A stretch of 64,000 bases of DNA from Sphingomonas ginsenosidimutans (GCF_002374835.1 NZ_NWVD01000001.1:496001-560000); one strand, 5' to 3'; positions 44,804-54,725 are shown, numbered from the stretch's first letter. Notes: generated by a model not told the origin, from the sequence alone. A program made the numbers and translations.

Positions 44804-45658
44804 TCAGCTCTTCAGCTTCCACCCGCGGCGCAGCAGCACGTAGCATAACGTCGCCAGCGCAACGTCCAGCGCCAGGATCACCACGCTGCCCGTCAGCACC
44901 GGCGAATCGGCGGTGCCCAGGAAGCCGTAGCGAAAGCCGGAGATGACGTAGAAAAACGGGTTCACATGGCTGAACGCGCGGAACGCCGGTGCAAGGTGAT
45001 CGACCGAGTAGAAGGTGCCCGACAGCAGCGTCAGCGGCGCGACGACGAAATTGGTGACCGCAGCGGCATGATCGAACTTCTCCGCCCAGATCGACGTCAG
45101 CACGCCGACCAGCGCCAGAAACGCCGATCCCAGCAGCCCGAACCACAGCACCGCGCCGGGATGCCGCGGGGTGACGTCGACGCCCGGCCACAGCGACATC
45201 GCCAGGAACACCGCGCATCCGACCAGGAACGCGCGCGTCACCGCCGCGCCGGTCAGCGCCGCCAGCAGTTCCGCGGTGGACAGCGGCGGTTGCAGGTAAT
45301 CGACGATATTGCCCTGGATCTTGCCGACCAGCAGCGAGAAGCTGGCATTGGCGAACGCATTCTGCAGCATCCCCATCACGATCAGCCCCGGCGCCACGAA
45401 ATCGGCGAAGGGCACCACCGCGCCGCCGACGCGCACCGGGGTGCGTGCGCCGCTGGCGACGGTGAAGATCACCAGGAACAGCAAGGTCGTGATCGCCGGC
45501 GCCCAGATCGTCTGGAGCTGCACCTTGAAGAAACGGCGCACCTCCTTCACATAGAGCGTCTTCAAGCCGCCCCAGTTGACGTTCCGGATCACCGGTTCGC
45601 CGGGGGCGTGCCTGACGCCTGACGGAAGTTGACGACCGGGGGAGGGCTGGCTGCTCAT
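44804..45658 (-). CDS. ABC-2 type transporter permease
   Basis: 284 residues with a cytoplasmic N-terminus of about 45 residues and six membrane helices. 'LYVKEVRRFFKVQLQTIWAP', 'FVAPGLIVMGMLQNAFANAS' and 'NPFFYVISGFRYGFLG' match the NodJ/YhhJ/DrrB-type permeases for export of lipids, polysaccharides or drugs. No ATPase gene is adjacent, so its ATP-binding partner must be encoded elsewhere. It is divergent from gcrA (60 bases between starts). Confidence 0.87.
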   Translation of the reverse strand: MSSQPSPGRQLPSGVRHAPGEPVIRNVNWGGLKTLYVKEVRRFFKVQLQTIWAPAITTLLFLVIFTVASGARTPVRVGGAVVPFADFVAPGLIVMGMLQNAFANASFSLLVGKIQGNIVDYLQPPLSTAELLAALTGAAVTRAFLVGCAVFLAMSLWPGVDVTPRHPGAVLWFGLLGSAFLALVGVLTSIWAEKFDHAAAVTNFVVAPLTLLSGTFYSVDHLAPAFRAFSHVNPFFYVISGFRYGFLGTADSPVLTGSVVILALDVALATLCYVLLRRGWKLKS

Positions 45659-45718
45659 CGCGTCTGCGGGTAGACGCTGTCGCCGCTGCCCGCAACCGGC
45701 ACGCATGAGGAAACGAGA

Positions 45719-46459
45719 ATGTCGTGGACCGACGAGCGGATCGATACGCTCAAGACGATGTGGGAAGCCGGGCAGACCGCCAGCCAGATCGCCGAGGCGC
45801 TGGGCGGGGTCAGCCGCAATGCGGTGATCGGCAAGGCGCATCGACTCGGGTTGCAGTCGCGTCCCTCGCCGGTGGTGAGCAAGGAGGAGGCGCGCGCCGC
45901 CGCGGAGAAGGCCGCCGCCACGCCGACCGCCGCTGCGGCCCCGCCGGCCGAACCGGTCGCGGCACCGCCGGCCGCAGCGCGCCCGGCGCCGGCCCCCTCC
46001 GCGCCGCCGCCCTTCTCCACCGCGCCCGCCGCCCCGCGTGAGGCGGAGGCGCGCGCGCCGGTCCCCGCTGCGGAGGAGCCCGATACCGCCGACGAACCCG
46101 CGGCGCCGACGCCCGCGCCGCAGCCGATCCTGCGCTCGGTCGGCCCCGGCGGCTTCGTTCGCCAGGCGCCCGGCGAACAGCAGCCGCCGATCGCCCCCGC
46201 GCCGCCGCGCCGGCTGGTCCCTGCGCGCACCGCGCCGGAATATGCCGACAAGACCTCGCTGCTCGATCTCAACGACAAGATCTGCAAATGGCCGCTCGGC
46301 CATCCGGGCGAGCCGGACTTCCACTTCTGCGGTGAGAAGGTGAACCCCGGCTTCCCCTATTGCGTCGCGCATTGCGGCCACGCCTACCAGGCGCAGTTGC
46401 CCCGCCGCGACCGCCGCGGCGCCCCGCCGCTGCCCTTCGGCGGCCCGCGCGCGCGGTGA
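45719..46459 (+). CDS. gcrA: GcrA cell-cycle regulator
   Basis: 246 residues. GcrA binds RNA polymerase sigma-70 and activates promoters carrying methylated GANTC sites in alphaproteobacteria. The DNA-binding N-terminus is 'MSWTDERIDTLKTMWEAGQT' with 'GGVSRNAVIGKAHRLGL'. A long Pro/Ala-rich linker (about residues 55-170) leads to the conserved sigma-interacting C-terminus 'LLDLNDKICKWPLGHPGEPD' and 'FCGEKVNPGFPYCVAHCG'. The linker is longer than in Caulobacter. Confidence 0.95.
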   Translation: MSWTDERIDTLKTMWEAGQTASQIAEALGGVSRNAVIGKAHRLGLQSRPSPVVSKEEARAAAEKAAATPTAAAAPPAEPVAAPPAAARPAPAPSAPPPFSTAPAAPREAEARAPVPAAEEPDTADEPAAPTPAPQPILRSVGPGGFVRQAPGEQQPPIAPAPPRRLVPARTAPEYADKTSLLDLNDKICKWPLGHPGEPDFHFCGEKVNPGFPYCVAHCGHAYQAQLPRRDRRGAPPLPFGGPRAR

Positions 46460-46518
46460 TCGTGCGGGCGGGGCAGGGGGCGTTACCGGCCCCGCCCCGC
46501 CGCACCGGCGAAACATGT

Positions 46519-46642
46519 CGCCCCTGCGCAGGCAGGGGCCTCTCTCTGCAACATCACGACCCGCGCCCGGCACGGCAGCGTCGTCCCTGGGTCGACGGCT
46601 GTGCGGCACGACAAAGCACTAGGCCCCTGCCTGCGCAGGAGC
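46519..46642. repeat. intergenic palindromic repeats
   Basis: The 325-base gap between gcrA and glnA (46460-46784) holds a perfect GCCCCTGC / GCAGGGGC hairpin (46520-46539) and a near-palindrome GCCCCTGC / GCAGGAGC (46623-46642), besides the glnA terminator. No credible gene is seen in the gap. Confidence 0.75.
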
Positions 46643-46724
46643 GGCGGGATGGGGCGATGGTCGCGCGCGCTGCAGTAGCTTGCGCCTCCGCCGAGATGCC
46701 CCTCGGCATTGTCGCACCACAACG

Positions 46725-46761
46725 AAAAGGGGCGCCCGGATCGCGCCGGACGCCCCCTTTG
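46725..46761 (-). terminator. rho-independent terminator of glnA
   Basis: Read on the minus strand: a GGGGGCGTCCGG / CCGGGCGCCCC stem-loop (loop CGCGAT) followed by TTTT, starting about 24 bases past the glnA stop. The plus strand shows AAAA before the stem and TTT after it, so it might also act for gcrA-side transcripts. Confidence 0.75.
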
Positions 46762-46784
46762 CCGTTACCGCGCGGACGCGACGG

Positions 46785-48197
46785 TCAGGCGCTGTAGTAC
46801 ATGTCGAACTCGACCGGGCTGGGGGTCATTTCCCAGCGCGCGACGTCCGCCCACTTCAGCTCGATATAGGCCTCGATCTGGTCCTTGGTGAACACGTCGC
46901 CCTTCAGCAGGAAGTCGTGGTCGGCCTGGAGCGACTCGAGCGCCTCGCGCAGCGATGCGCAGACGGTCGGCACTTCCGCCAGCTCGGCCGGCGGCAGGTC
47001 GTACAGGTTCTTGTCCATCGCCTCGCCCGGATGGATCTTGTTCTGGATGCCGTCCAGACCCGCCATCATCAGCGCGGCATAGGCCAGGTACGGGTTGGCC
47101 ATCGCGTCGGGGAAGCGCACTTCGACGCGCTTGCTCTTCGGCCCGGTGCCGTACGGGATGCGGCACGATGCCGAACGGTTGCGCGCCGAATAGGCGAGCA
47201 GCACCGGCGCCTCATAGCCCGGCACCAGCCGCTTGTAGCTGTTGGTGGTCGGGTTCGTGAAGGCGTTGACCGCCTTGGCATGCTTGATGATGCCGCCGAT
47301 GAAGTACAGGCAGGTTTCCGACAGCCCGGCATAGCCGTTGCCGGCGAATAGCGGCTCCTTGCCGTTCCAGATCGAGAAGTGCGTGTGCATCCCCGAGCCG
47401 TTATCTTCCTTGATCGGCTTGGGCATGAAGGTCGCCGACTTGCCATAGGCATGCGCGACCTGGTGCACGACATATTTGTAGATCTGCATCCGGTCGGCGG
47501 TGGTGGTCAGCGTGCCGAACGTCAGGCCCAGTTCGTGCTGCGCGGCGGCCACCTCATGGTGGTGCTTGTCGCACGGCAGGCCCATTTCCAGCATCGTGGT
47601 GACCATCTCGCCACGGATGTCGACCGCCGAATCGACCGGCGCGACGGGGAAATAGCCGCCCTTGGCGCGCGGGCGGTGGCCCAGGTTGCCGCCCTCGTAC
47701 TCACGGCCGGTGTTGGTCGGCAGCTCGATATCGTCGATCTTGAAATAGCTGGTATTGTACGACGTCTCGAACTTCACGTCGTCGAACATGAAGAATTCGG
47801 CTTCCGGCCCGACGTACACGGTGTCGCCGATCCCGGTGGTCGCCAGATACGCTTCGGCGCGCTTCGCGGTGGTGCGCGGGTCGCGGGCATAGCCCTCACC
47901 GGTCGACGGCTCGACGATGTCGCAGAACACGATCAGCATCGGCGTGGCGGAGAAGGGGTCCGTGTACACCGCGTCCAGATCCGGCTTCAGGATCATGTCC
48001 GACTCGTTGATCGCCTTCCAGCCCTCGATCGAGCTGCCGTCGAACATCAGGCCGTCGGTCCACTCGTCCTCGCCCATGACCGAGGCGACCATGGTCAGGT
48101 GCTGCCACTTGCCCTTGGGATCGGTGAAGCGCAGATCGACCCACTCGATCTCCTCTTCCTTGATCTTCTTCAGAACGTCTGCGGCCGTATTCGCCAT
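46785..48197 (-). CDS. glnA: glutamine synthetase type I
   Basis: 470 residues, the class I length. GlnA joins ammonia to glutamate with ATP in a dodecamer. Conserved: '[12 protein letters not shown]' region ('[20 protein letters not shown]'), '[13 protein letters not shown]', '[15 protein letters not shown]'-type substrate motif (here '[20 protein letters not shown]'), and the adenylylation site Tyr in '[13 protein letters not shown]'. It follows glnB and shares its transcript; a two-hairpin repeat lies between them. GlnE-type adenylylation control is expected. Confidence 0.97.
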   Translation of the reverse strand: MANTAADVLKKIKEEEIEWVDLRFTDPKGKWQHLTMVASVMGEDEWTDGLMFDGSSIEGWKAINESDMILKPDLDAVYTDPFSATPMLIVFCDIVEPSTGEGYARDPRTTAKRAEAYLATTGIGDTVYVGPEAEFFMFDDVKFETSYNTSYFKIDDIELPTNTGREYEGGNLGHRPRAKGGYFPVAPVDSAVDIRGEMVTTMLEMGLPCDKHHHEVAAAQHELGLTFGTLTTTADRMQIYKYVVHQVAHAYGKSATFMPKPIKEDNGSGMHTHFSIWNGKEPLFAGNGYAGLSETCLYFIGGIIKHAKAVNAFTNPTTNSYKRLVPGYEAPVLLAYSARNRSASCRIPYGTGPKSKRVEVRFPDAMANPYLAYAALMMAGLDGIQNKIHPGEAMDKNLYDLPPAELAEVPTVCASLREALESLQADHDFLLKGDVFTKDQIEAYIELKWADVARWEMTPSPVEFDMYYSA

Positions 48198-48214
48198 GGA
48201 TAGTCTTCCTCGAT

Positions 48215-48276
48215 CGTCACCCCAGCGAAGGCTGGGGTCTTTTGGTAACAGGGAGACCCCAGCCTGCGCTGGGGTG
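48215..48276. repeat. two-hairpin palindromic unit between glnB and glnA
   Basis: Two perfect 8-bp hairpins, ACCCCAGC / GCTGGGGT with loops GAAG (48219-48238) and CTGC (48256-48275). The whole unit is also palindromic, opening with GTCACCCC and closing with GGGGTGAC. It lies inside the glnBA operon, between the glnB stop and the glnA start, and nearly matches the unit between secD and secF at 58620. Confidence 0.85.
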
Positions 48277-48301
48277 ACGTAACGTTTCGGGGACGCCCCG
48301 A

Positions 48302-48763
<462 letters not shown>

Positions 48764-48829
48764 TTAACTGTTGCTCAACGATTGGGCAGCGCCCCGCATG
48801 GTGCCGGTTTTGGCGGCAGCGGGGGATGT

Positions 48830-49306
48830 TCAGCCGTGCGTAACGACCGGCGCGCAGCGCACCGGAAACGCCACCGATCGCGCGATGAAGCACAGGTGAT
48901 GCGCGCGCTCGTGCAGCGCGCGCGCCACGTCCGCGTCGCTGTCCGGCGCGATCGTCACCTGCGGGTTGAGCGTCACCGACACGAATCGCCCGCCGCCATC
49001 GGCTTCCTCGATCATTTCGCCCGCGGCCTCGTCGTGATAGGCGATGACGATCACCCCCGCCTCGGCGCACAGCGACAGATACCATAATTGGTGGCACGCG
49101 CTGAGCGAGGCGACCAGCAACTCCTCGGGGTTCCAGCGCGCCGCGTCGCCGCGAAACGCCGGGTCGGACGATCCCACGATCGCATGGTCCTTGCCCGCGC
49201 TGGTAATGTCATGCGCACGCTCGTACCCGCGATAGCCGGCGGTGCCGACGCCGCTGTTGCCGGTCCAGTCGACGCGCACGCGATAATGATGGGTGCGCCC
49301 AGCCAT
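48830..49306 (-). CDS. OsmC/Ohr-family protein
   Basis: 158 residues. OsmC-like proteins are thiol peroxidases acting on organic hydroperoxides. 'YERAHDITSAGKDHAIVGSS' and 'NPEELLVASLSACHQLWYLS' contain the first redox Cys; the second is expected later, and 'ARALHERAHHLCFIARSVAF' supplies it. It is followed upstream on the same strand by the MoCF-domain gene, with 3 bases between, so they are likely one transcription unit. Confidence 0.87.
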   Translation of the reverse strand: MAGRTHHYRVRVDWTGNSGVGTAGYRGYERAHDITSAGKDHAIVGSSDPAFRGDAARWNPEELLVASLSACHQLWYLSLCAEAGVIVIAYHDEAAGEMIEEADGGGRFVSVTLNPQVTIAPDSDADVARALHERAHHLCFIARSVAFPVRCAPVVTHG

Positions 49307-49309
49307 GGC

Positions 49310-50068
49310 TCAGATCCCGCCCGGCGTCGCGGTATGGCCCGCCGCGGCCAGTCGCTCGGCGACATCCGCCAGACAGGCATCGACCGCCGCCTCGTCGGGG
49401 CTGCGGACGACGAAATTGGCGCCGGTGCGGCCTTCGCGGAAGAACGGATAGCTGCCGATCGCCACGCCGTCATGCGCGCGCTCGGCCTCGCGCAGCAAAT
49501 CGGCGACCTCGCTTTCGGCGACCCAGCTGCCGATCGTCTTGCTGACGACCGGGCGACCACCCTCCAGCGTGCCGGTCAGCGCGTCGAGCATCCCGGCGGT
49601 GATGTGCGGCACGCCGGCCATGATGAAGATGTTGCCGATGCGGATGCCCGGCGCGCCGCTCATCCGGTTCTCGATCAGCCCCGCGCCCTCCGGCACGCGC
49701 GCCATGCGCAGCCGCGCCTCGGTCGCGCCGCCGCGGGTGGCATAGTAACGCTCCAGCACCGCCACCGCCTCCGGGTGGTGGACCACGCCCACGCCCAGCG
49801 CGGCGGCGATCGCATCGACGGTGATGTCGTCATGCGTCGGCCCGATCCCGCCGGTGGTGAACAGGTAGTCGTTGCGCGCGCGCAGGGTGTTCACCGCCTC
49901 GACGATCGCTTCCTCGCGGTCGGCGACGACGCGCACCTCGGCCAGGCGGATGCCCTGGACGTTCAGCCATTGCGCGATCTGCGCGACGTTCTTGTCCTGC
50001 GTGCGGCCGGACAGGATCTCGTCGCCGATCACCACCAATGCCGCGGTCCAGATGCGTTCGCTTGCCAT
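49310..50068 (-). CDS. MoCF/CinA N-terminal-type molybdopterin-binding-like protein
   Basis: 252 residues, only the CinA-like N-terminal domain: 'ALVVIGDEILSGRTQDKNVA', 'FTTGGIGPTHDDITVDAIAA', 'NIFIMAGVPHITAGMLDAL'. CinA proteins act on NAD-related pyrophosphates; stand-alone N-domain proteins may do likewise, or be FAD pyrophosphatase-like. The C-terminal deamidase part of CinA is missing. The start at 50068 fits the family; the frame stays open upstream through map in antisense. It is divergent from map. Confidence 0.85.
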   Translation of the reverse strand: MASERIWTAALVVIGDEILSGRTQDKNVAQIAQWLNVQGIRLAEVRVVADREEAIVEAVNTLRARNDYLFTTGGIGPTHDDITVDAIAAALGVGVVHHPEAVAVLERYYATRGGATEARLRMARVPEGAGLIENRMSGAPGIRIGNIFIMAGVPHITAGMLDALTGTLEGGRPVVSKTIGSWVAESEVADLLREAERAHDGVAIGSYPFFREGRTGANFVVRSPDEAAVDACLADVAERLAAAGHTATPGGI

Positions 50069-50119
50069 GATGCGGGCATAACCTCGCCATCGCGCGCGCG
50101 CCACGCTATATCCGCGCGC

Positions 50120-50944
50120 ATGACCGAATATGTGACCGTCACCAGCGATGCGCCGCTCGGGCGCAACGGCGCCATCAAGCTGCATGGCCGCGAAGCCTTT
50201 GCGGGCATGCACAAGGCGGGGCGGCTGGCCGCCGAAACGCTCGACATGCTCGTACCGCACATGGTGCCGGGCGTCACCACGGCGGAGATCGACCGGCTGA
50301 TCTACGATTTCGTGCTGGCGGGCGGGGGCGTGCCCGCGACGCTCGGCTATCGCGGCTATACCCATTCCAGCTGCATTTCGATCAACCATGTCGTCTGCCA
50401 TGGCATTCCGGCGGACAAGCCGCTGAAGTCGGGTGATATCGTCAATGTCGACGTGACGCCGATCGTCGACGGCTGGCACGGCGACACCAGCCGCATGTAC
50501 CTGATCGGCGACGTGCCGCTGAAGGCGCGGCGGCTGGTCGACGTCACCTACGAATGTCTGATGATCGGGATCGAACAGGCGAAGCCCGGCAACCACATGG
50601 GCGACGTCGCCCATGCGATCCAGCGCCATGCCGAGGCGCATCGCTACGGCGTGGTGCGCGATTTCTGCGGCCATGGCGTCGGCCGGCTGTTCCACGACGC
50701 GCCGGAGGTGGTCCATGTCGGCCGCCCCGGCACCGGGCCGGAGCTGCGCCCGGGCATGATCTTCACGATCGAACCGATGATCAACATCGGCCGCCCCGAC
50801 GTGAAGCTGCTGGACGACGGCTGGACCGCGGTGACCCGCGACCGCTCGCTGTCGGCGCAGTTCGAACATTCGATCGGCATCACCGAGGACGGCTGCGAGA
50901 TCTTCACCGCCTCCCCGGCGGGGCTGCACCAGCCGCCGTACTGA
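50120..50944 (+). CDS. map: type I methionine aminopeptidase
   Basis: 274 residues. Map removes the initiator Met from new proteins. All five metal ligands can be placed: two Asp in 'VNVDVTPIVDGWHGDTSRMY', His in 'CGHGVGRLFHDAPEVVH', Glu in 'MIFTIEPMINIG' and Glu in 'SAQFEHSIGITEDGCE'. The substrate His is in 'NHVVCHGIPADK'. The N-terminus has a 20-residue extension before the pita-bread fold. Confidence 0.95.
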   Translation: MTEYVTVTSDAPLGRNGAIKLHGREAFAGMHKAGRLAAETLDMLVPHMVPGVTTAEIDRLIYDFVLAGGGVPATLGYRGYTHSSCISINHVVCHGIPADKPLKSGDIVNVDVTPIVDGWHGDTSRMYLIGDVPLKARRLVDVTYECLMIGIEQAKPGNHMGDVAHAIQRHAEAHRYGVVRDFCGHGVGRLFHDAPEVVHVGRPGTGPELRPGMIFTIEPMINIGRPDVKLLDDGWTAVTRDRSLSAQFEHSIGITEDGCEIFTASPAGLHQPPY

Positions 50945-50960
50945 GGCGGTCCCGACGCGC

Positions 50961-51040
50961 GTCACACCAGCGAAGGCTGGGGTCTCTGTGTGGCGCACGG
51001 CGTGGTCGACAACGGGAAGGTCCCAGCCTTCGCTGGGACG
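50961..51040. repeat. intergenic palindromic repeats between map and recN
   Basis: An ACACCAGC / GCTGGGGT hairpin (about 50964-50983), one mismatch from the common stem, and a perfect GTCCCAGC / GCTGGGAC hairpin with loop CTTC (51020-51039). They lie between converging genes. Confidence 0.8.
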
Positions 51041-51079
51041 ACGCTTCGGCGCGCGGATGCCGCCACCTGCCACCTGCCG

Positions 51080-52735
51080 CTACGCCGTCTCCAGCAGCCG
51101 TACCGCCTGCGCGCGTGCCTCGTCGGTGACGGTCGCGCCCGACAGCATCCGGGCGATTTCCTCGCGGCGCTCGTCGCTGTCCAGCGGGCGCACGCCGGTG
51201 CGGGTGACCGTCCCGTCGCTCGATTTCGCGATCAGCAGGTGGGCGGCGCCGCGTGCCGCGACCTGCGGGCTGTGCGTCACCACCAGCAATTGCGTCGCCT
51301 CCGCCAGCCGCGCCAGCCGTTCGCCGATCGCGCTGGCCACCGCGCCGCCGACGCCGCGGTCGATCTCGTCGAAGATCATCGTCGCCGCGCCGCCGGTTTC
51401 CGCCAGTGCGACCTTCAGCGCCAGGATGAAGCGCGACAATTCGCCGCCGCTGGCGATCTTCGCCAGCGGGCCGAACGGTGCGCCGGGGTTGGTCGCGATC
51501 TCGAACTCCACGCGGTCCTGCCCCGCGGCCGACCAGTCGCGCTCGTCCAGCGGCGCCACCACGGTGCGGAACCGCGCCGCATCGAGCTTCAGCGGCGCCA
51601 GTTCCCCCGCCACCGCGGCATCGAGCCGCGTCGCTGCCGCGGTGCGGATCTCCGTCAGGGCCTGCGCCGCCGCGCGATAGGCGGCTCTGGTCGCAGCGAC
51701 CCGCGCGTCGAGGTCCGCCAGCCCGTCCTCGCCCGCGTTCAGCCGCTCCAGCCGCTCGCGCAATTCCTGTTCCAGCGCGGCCAGGTCGTCGGGCTGGACG
51801 CGATGCTTGCGCGCCATCGCGCGCAGCTCGAACAGCCGCGCCTCATCTTCCTCCAGCTGGCGGGGGTCGTGCATCAGCGCCAGTGCCGCGTCGCGCAGCT
51901 TTTCCTCGGCGACCGCGCCCTCGATCACCGCACGGTCCACCGCCGCCAGCGCCTCGGCCAGCGCCGGGTGGTCGCCCGCGATCCGTTCCAGCACGCGCGC
52001 GGCCTGACGCAAATGCGTCATCGCGCCCGCGCTGCCTTCCAGATGCCCGGTCACCGCGTCGAGATCGCTGGCGATCTTCTCGGCGCGCTGCATCGTCCGG
52101 CGGCGCTCGGCCAGCGTCTCCTCCTCGCCGGTCTCGGGCGCCAGCGCACTCAGCTCGGCGACGGCATGTTGCAGCCAGTCGCGGTCGCGCTGCGCCGCGG
52201 CGATCCCGTCGCGCGCACTCGCCAGCGCCTCTTCCGCCGCACGCCACGCGGCATGCGCCGCCGCCACCTCGCGCGTGCCGCCGCGCGCATAGGCGTCCAG
52301 CAACGTGCGATGCCCCGCCGCGGCCAGCAGCCCGCGGTCGTCGTGCTGGCCGTGGATTTCCACCAGCATGCCGCCGATCTCGCGCAGCAGCGATGCGGAG
52401 GCGGGCTGGTCGTTGACGAAGCCGCGGCTGCCGCCATCGGCCTTGACGATGCGCCTCACGATCAGCGGCTCGTCCGCGTCGATCTCCAGCCCGTTGTCGG
52501 CCAGCAGCGCGGTGACTGCCGGCGGTGCATCGAACGTCGCGGTGACCACGGCCTGAGCTGCGCCGCTGCGTACCAGCGCGCTGTCGCCGCGCCGCCCCAG
52601 CGCCAGCCCCAATGCGTCGAGCAGGATCGACTTGCCCGCGCCGGTTTCCCCGGTCAGCACGCCCAGCCCGGCGCCGAATTCCAGCTCCAGCGCCTCGATC
52701 AGCACGACGTCCCGGATGGATAGAGCGGTCAGCAT
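51080..52735 (-). CDS. recN: DNA repair protein RecN
   Basis: 551 residues. RecN is an SMC-like ATPase that holds broken DNA ends in double-strand break repair. The Walker A is 'GVLTGETGAGKSILLDALG', near the N-terminus 'MLTALSIRDVVLIEALELEF'. A long Ala/Glu/Arg coiled coil follows, and the C-terminal half has the signature 'IASGGELSRFILALKVALAE' and Walker B 'TMIFDEIDRGVGGAVASAIG'. Confidence 0.96.
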   Translation of the reverse strand: MLTALSIRDVVLIEALELEFGAGLGVLTGETGAGKSILLDALGLALGRRGDSALVRSGAAQAVVTATFDAPPAVTALLADNGLEIDADEPLIVRRIVKADGGSRGFVNDQPASASLLREIGGMLVEIHGQHDDRGLLAAAGHRTLLDAYARGGTREVAAAHAAWRAAEEALASARDGIAAAQRDRDWLQHAVAELSALAPETGEEETLAERRRTMQRAEKIASDLDAVTGHLEGSAGAMTHLRQAARVLERIAGDHPALAEALAAVDRAVIEGAVAEEKLRDAALALMHDPRQLEEDEARLFELRAMARKHRVQPDDLAALEQELRERLERLNAGEDGLADLDARVAATRAAYRAAAQALTEIRTAAATRLDAAVAGELAPLKLDAARFRTVVAPLDERDWSAAGQDRVEFEIATNPGAPFGPLAKIASGGELSRFILALKVALAETGGAATMIFDEIDRGVGGAVASAIGERLARLAEATQLLVVTHSPQVAARGAAHLLIAKSSDGTVTRTGVRPLDSDERREEIARMLSGATVTDEARAQAVRLLETA

Positions 52736-52799
52736 GGCCGCATCTCCCTTAGCCGGGTTTGCAGCGCGTGTTTACCCCGTTTGTTCCGGGTATCCGCGC

Positions 52800-53777
52800 T
52801 CAGGGCTGCGACGGCGATGGCGGCGTCGCGGTGCCCGCCCCCGGCGCGGTGCTGCCCGGCGAAGTGTCGCCGCCGGTGGTCGCCGGGGTGGTGGGGGCGG
52901 GGGCGTCGGCCGACGGGGTGGGGGTGGCGGCCTCGCCCGGCGTGGCGGCGCGCACCGGCTGCGGCACGACCAGTTCGCCCGGCGCCAGCGGCGCGATCGG
53001 CTTGGCCGGATATTCCTGCATCAGCTTGTACGCGCGGGCATACCAGTCGCTGCCCGGATAATTGGCGCCCAGCACCGCCGCGGCCTTTTCCGCCTCGCCG
53101 CGCACGCCCAGCGCCAGATAGGTCTCGGTCAGGCGCATCAGCGCCTCGGGCGTGTGGGTGGTGGTCTGATACTGGTCGACGACGCGGCGGAAACGCAGCG
53201 TGGCGGACAGCCACTGGCGACGCCGTTCGTAGAAGCGGCCGATCTCCATTTCCTTGCCCGCCAGATGGTCGCGCACCAGGTCCAGCTTCAGCCGCGCATC
53301 GGCGGCATAGCGGGTGGTGGGGTAACGGCGCATCAGTTCGCCCAGCGCGTCCTGTGCCTGCGAGGTGATCTTCTGGTCGCGGCTGACGTCGCTGATCTGC
53401 TCGTAATAGCTGAGCGCGACGAGGTAATAGGCATAAGGCGCATCGCGGTTGCCCGGATGGACCGACAGGAAGCGCTGCGCCCCCTGGATCGCCTGGGTAT
53501 AGTCGCGGTTCAGATAATAGCTGAACGCGCCCATCAACTGCGCGCGGCGTGCCCATACCGAATAGGGGTGCTGGCGCTCCACCTCGTCGAACAGCGCGGC
53601 CGCTTCCTTGTAGCGGCCCTGGTCCAGCCGCTTCTTGGCCGCCGTATACAGCGTGCCGACGTCGCGCGCGACATAGGGCAGGTCACCGCGATTGCGGTTG
53701 GTGGCGCAGCCGGCGATGGGAAGCGCGAGCGCGGCGAGAAGCCCCAGCGTGAGCGGGCGGAAAAGGGGGGTACGCAT
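52800..53777 (-). CDS. bamD: outer-membrane assembly lipoprotein BamD
   Basis: 325 residues. The lipoprotein signal ends in 'LPIAGCATNRN'; the mature protein has five TPR-like repeats ('LYTAAKKRLDQGRYKEAAAL', 'NRDAPYAYYLVALSYYEQIS'). BamD is the essential partner of BamA in beta-barrel insertion. A Pro/Ala/Thr-rich tail of about 70 residues ('TPATTGGDTSPGSTAPG') is longer than in E. coli. The start at 53777 fits the signal peptide; the frame is open further upstream. RecN follows it on the same strand. Confidence 0.93.
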   Translation of the reverse strand: MRTPLFRPLTLGLLAALALPIAGCATNRNRGDLPYVARDVGTLYTAAKKRLDQGRYKEAAALFDEVERQHPYSVWARRAQLMGAFSYYLNRDYTQAIQGAQRFLSVHPGNRDAPYAYYLVALSYYEQISDVSRDQKITSQAQDALGELMRRYPTTRYAADARLKLDLVRDHLAGKEMEIGRFYERRRQWLSATLRFRRVVDQYQTTTHTPEALMRLTETYLALGVRGEAEKAAAVLGANYPGSDWYARAYKLMQEYPAKPIAPLAPGELVVPQPVRAATPGEAATPTPSADAPAPTTPATTGGDTSPGSTAPGAGTATPPSPSQP

Positions 53778-53897
53778 TGACCCGGCTCTTAGCGTAGAGA
53801 GGCGGGGGCGAACAACGGCTTTTGCGCATGCGGAGCGCAAGCGGCCGTTGCGCGTTACCGCGACCGTCCGCATCACCTGCCGAACCGAGGAGTTTCC

Positions 53898-54725
53898 ATG
53901 CCCGCCACCCTGCTCGCCACCAAGCGCGTCGAGAAGCCGTGGGGGCGCCACCACCTCTATCCCGGCTTCCCCGATCCCGCGCCCGATGCCGAACCGATCG
54001 GCGAGGTGTGGTTCCAGTCGCCGCACCCGGAAGAGCCGGAGCTGCTCATCAAATACCTGTTCACCAGCGAAAAATTGTCGGTGCAGGACCATCCGTCCGA
54101 TGAGGAGGCGCACAAGCGCGGGCTGCCGCGCGGCAAGGACGAATGCTGGACGGTGCTGGCCGCCGAGCCCGATTCGACGATCGCGATGGGGCCGCTCGAG
54201 CCGATGACGCGCGACGAACTGCGCACCTCCGCGCTCGACGGCAGCCTCGAGGACAAGCTGTTCTGGAAGCCGGTGAAGGCGGGCGACTTCTATTACGCCC
54301 ATTCCGGGCTGATCCACGCGATCGGCGCGGGGCTGACCGTAATCGAGGTGCAGCAGAATTCCGATACCACCTATCGCCTGTTCGACTACGGCCGCCCGCG
54401 CGAGCTGCATCTGGACGATGGCGTCGCGGTCGCCGATCTCGAACCCTATGTCGCGCCGTCCGCGCCGGGCGAGGTCGCGCCGGGGCGGACGATCCTGGTC
54501 GAGGGGCCGAAATTCGTGCTGGAACGCTGGACCGGTGGCAGCCGCGCGATCGACCTGCCGGCGGGCAAGCAGGGCTGGCTGATCCCGATCAAGGGTACGG
54601 GCGTCGTCGCCGGCGTCGAATGGAAGGCCGGCGAGTGTGTGCTGGTCGACGGGCCGGAGGCGCTGCACGCCTCGGTCGATGCCGACCTGCTGTTCGCCTA
54701 CACCGGCGCGGTTCGACTAAGGTAG
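53898..54725 (+). CDS. manA: class I mannose-6-phosphate isomerase
   Basis: 275 residues, the short cupin form. ManA interconverts mannose-6-P and fructose-6-P, feeding GDP-mannose and surface glycans. Zinc-site segments are 'KLSVQDHPSDEEAHKRGLPR' and 'AHSGLIHAIGAGLTVIEVQQ'; the catalytic-Arg region is 'TYRLFDYGRPRELHLDDG'. It precedes the PAS and glycosyltransferase genes but is not tightly linked. Confidence 0.88.
   Translation: MPATLLATKRVEKPWGRHHLYPGFPDPAPDAEPIGEVWFQSPHPEEPELLIKYLFTSEKLSVQDHPSDEEAHKRGLPRGKDECWTVLAAEPDSTIAMGPLEPMTRDELRTSALDGSLEDKLFWKPVKAGDFYYAHSGLIHAIGAGLTVIEVQQNSDTTYRLFDYGRPRELHLDDGVAVADLEPYVAPSAPGEVAPGRTILVEGPKFVLERWTGGSRAIDLPAGKQGWLIPIKGTGVVAGVEWKAGECVLVDGPEALHASVDADLLFAYTGAVRLR

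Noticed and set aside
48789..48804. A canonical NtrC binding site upstream of glnB
   Set aside because: GCGCC and GGTGC are separated by six bases instead of five, so it is only weak; kept as a hint, not as a feature.
52800..54668. A long minus-strand frame extending bamD through manA
   Set aside because: The lipoprotein signal at 53777 marks the true start; the rest is antisense to manA.
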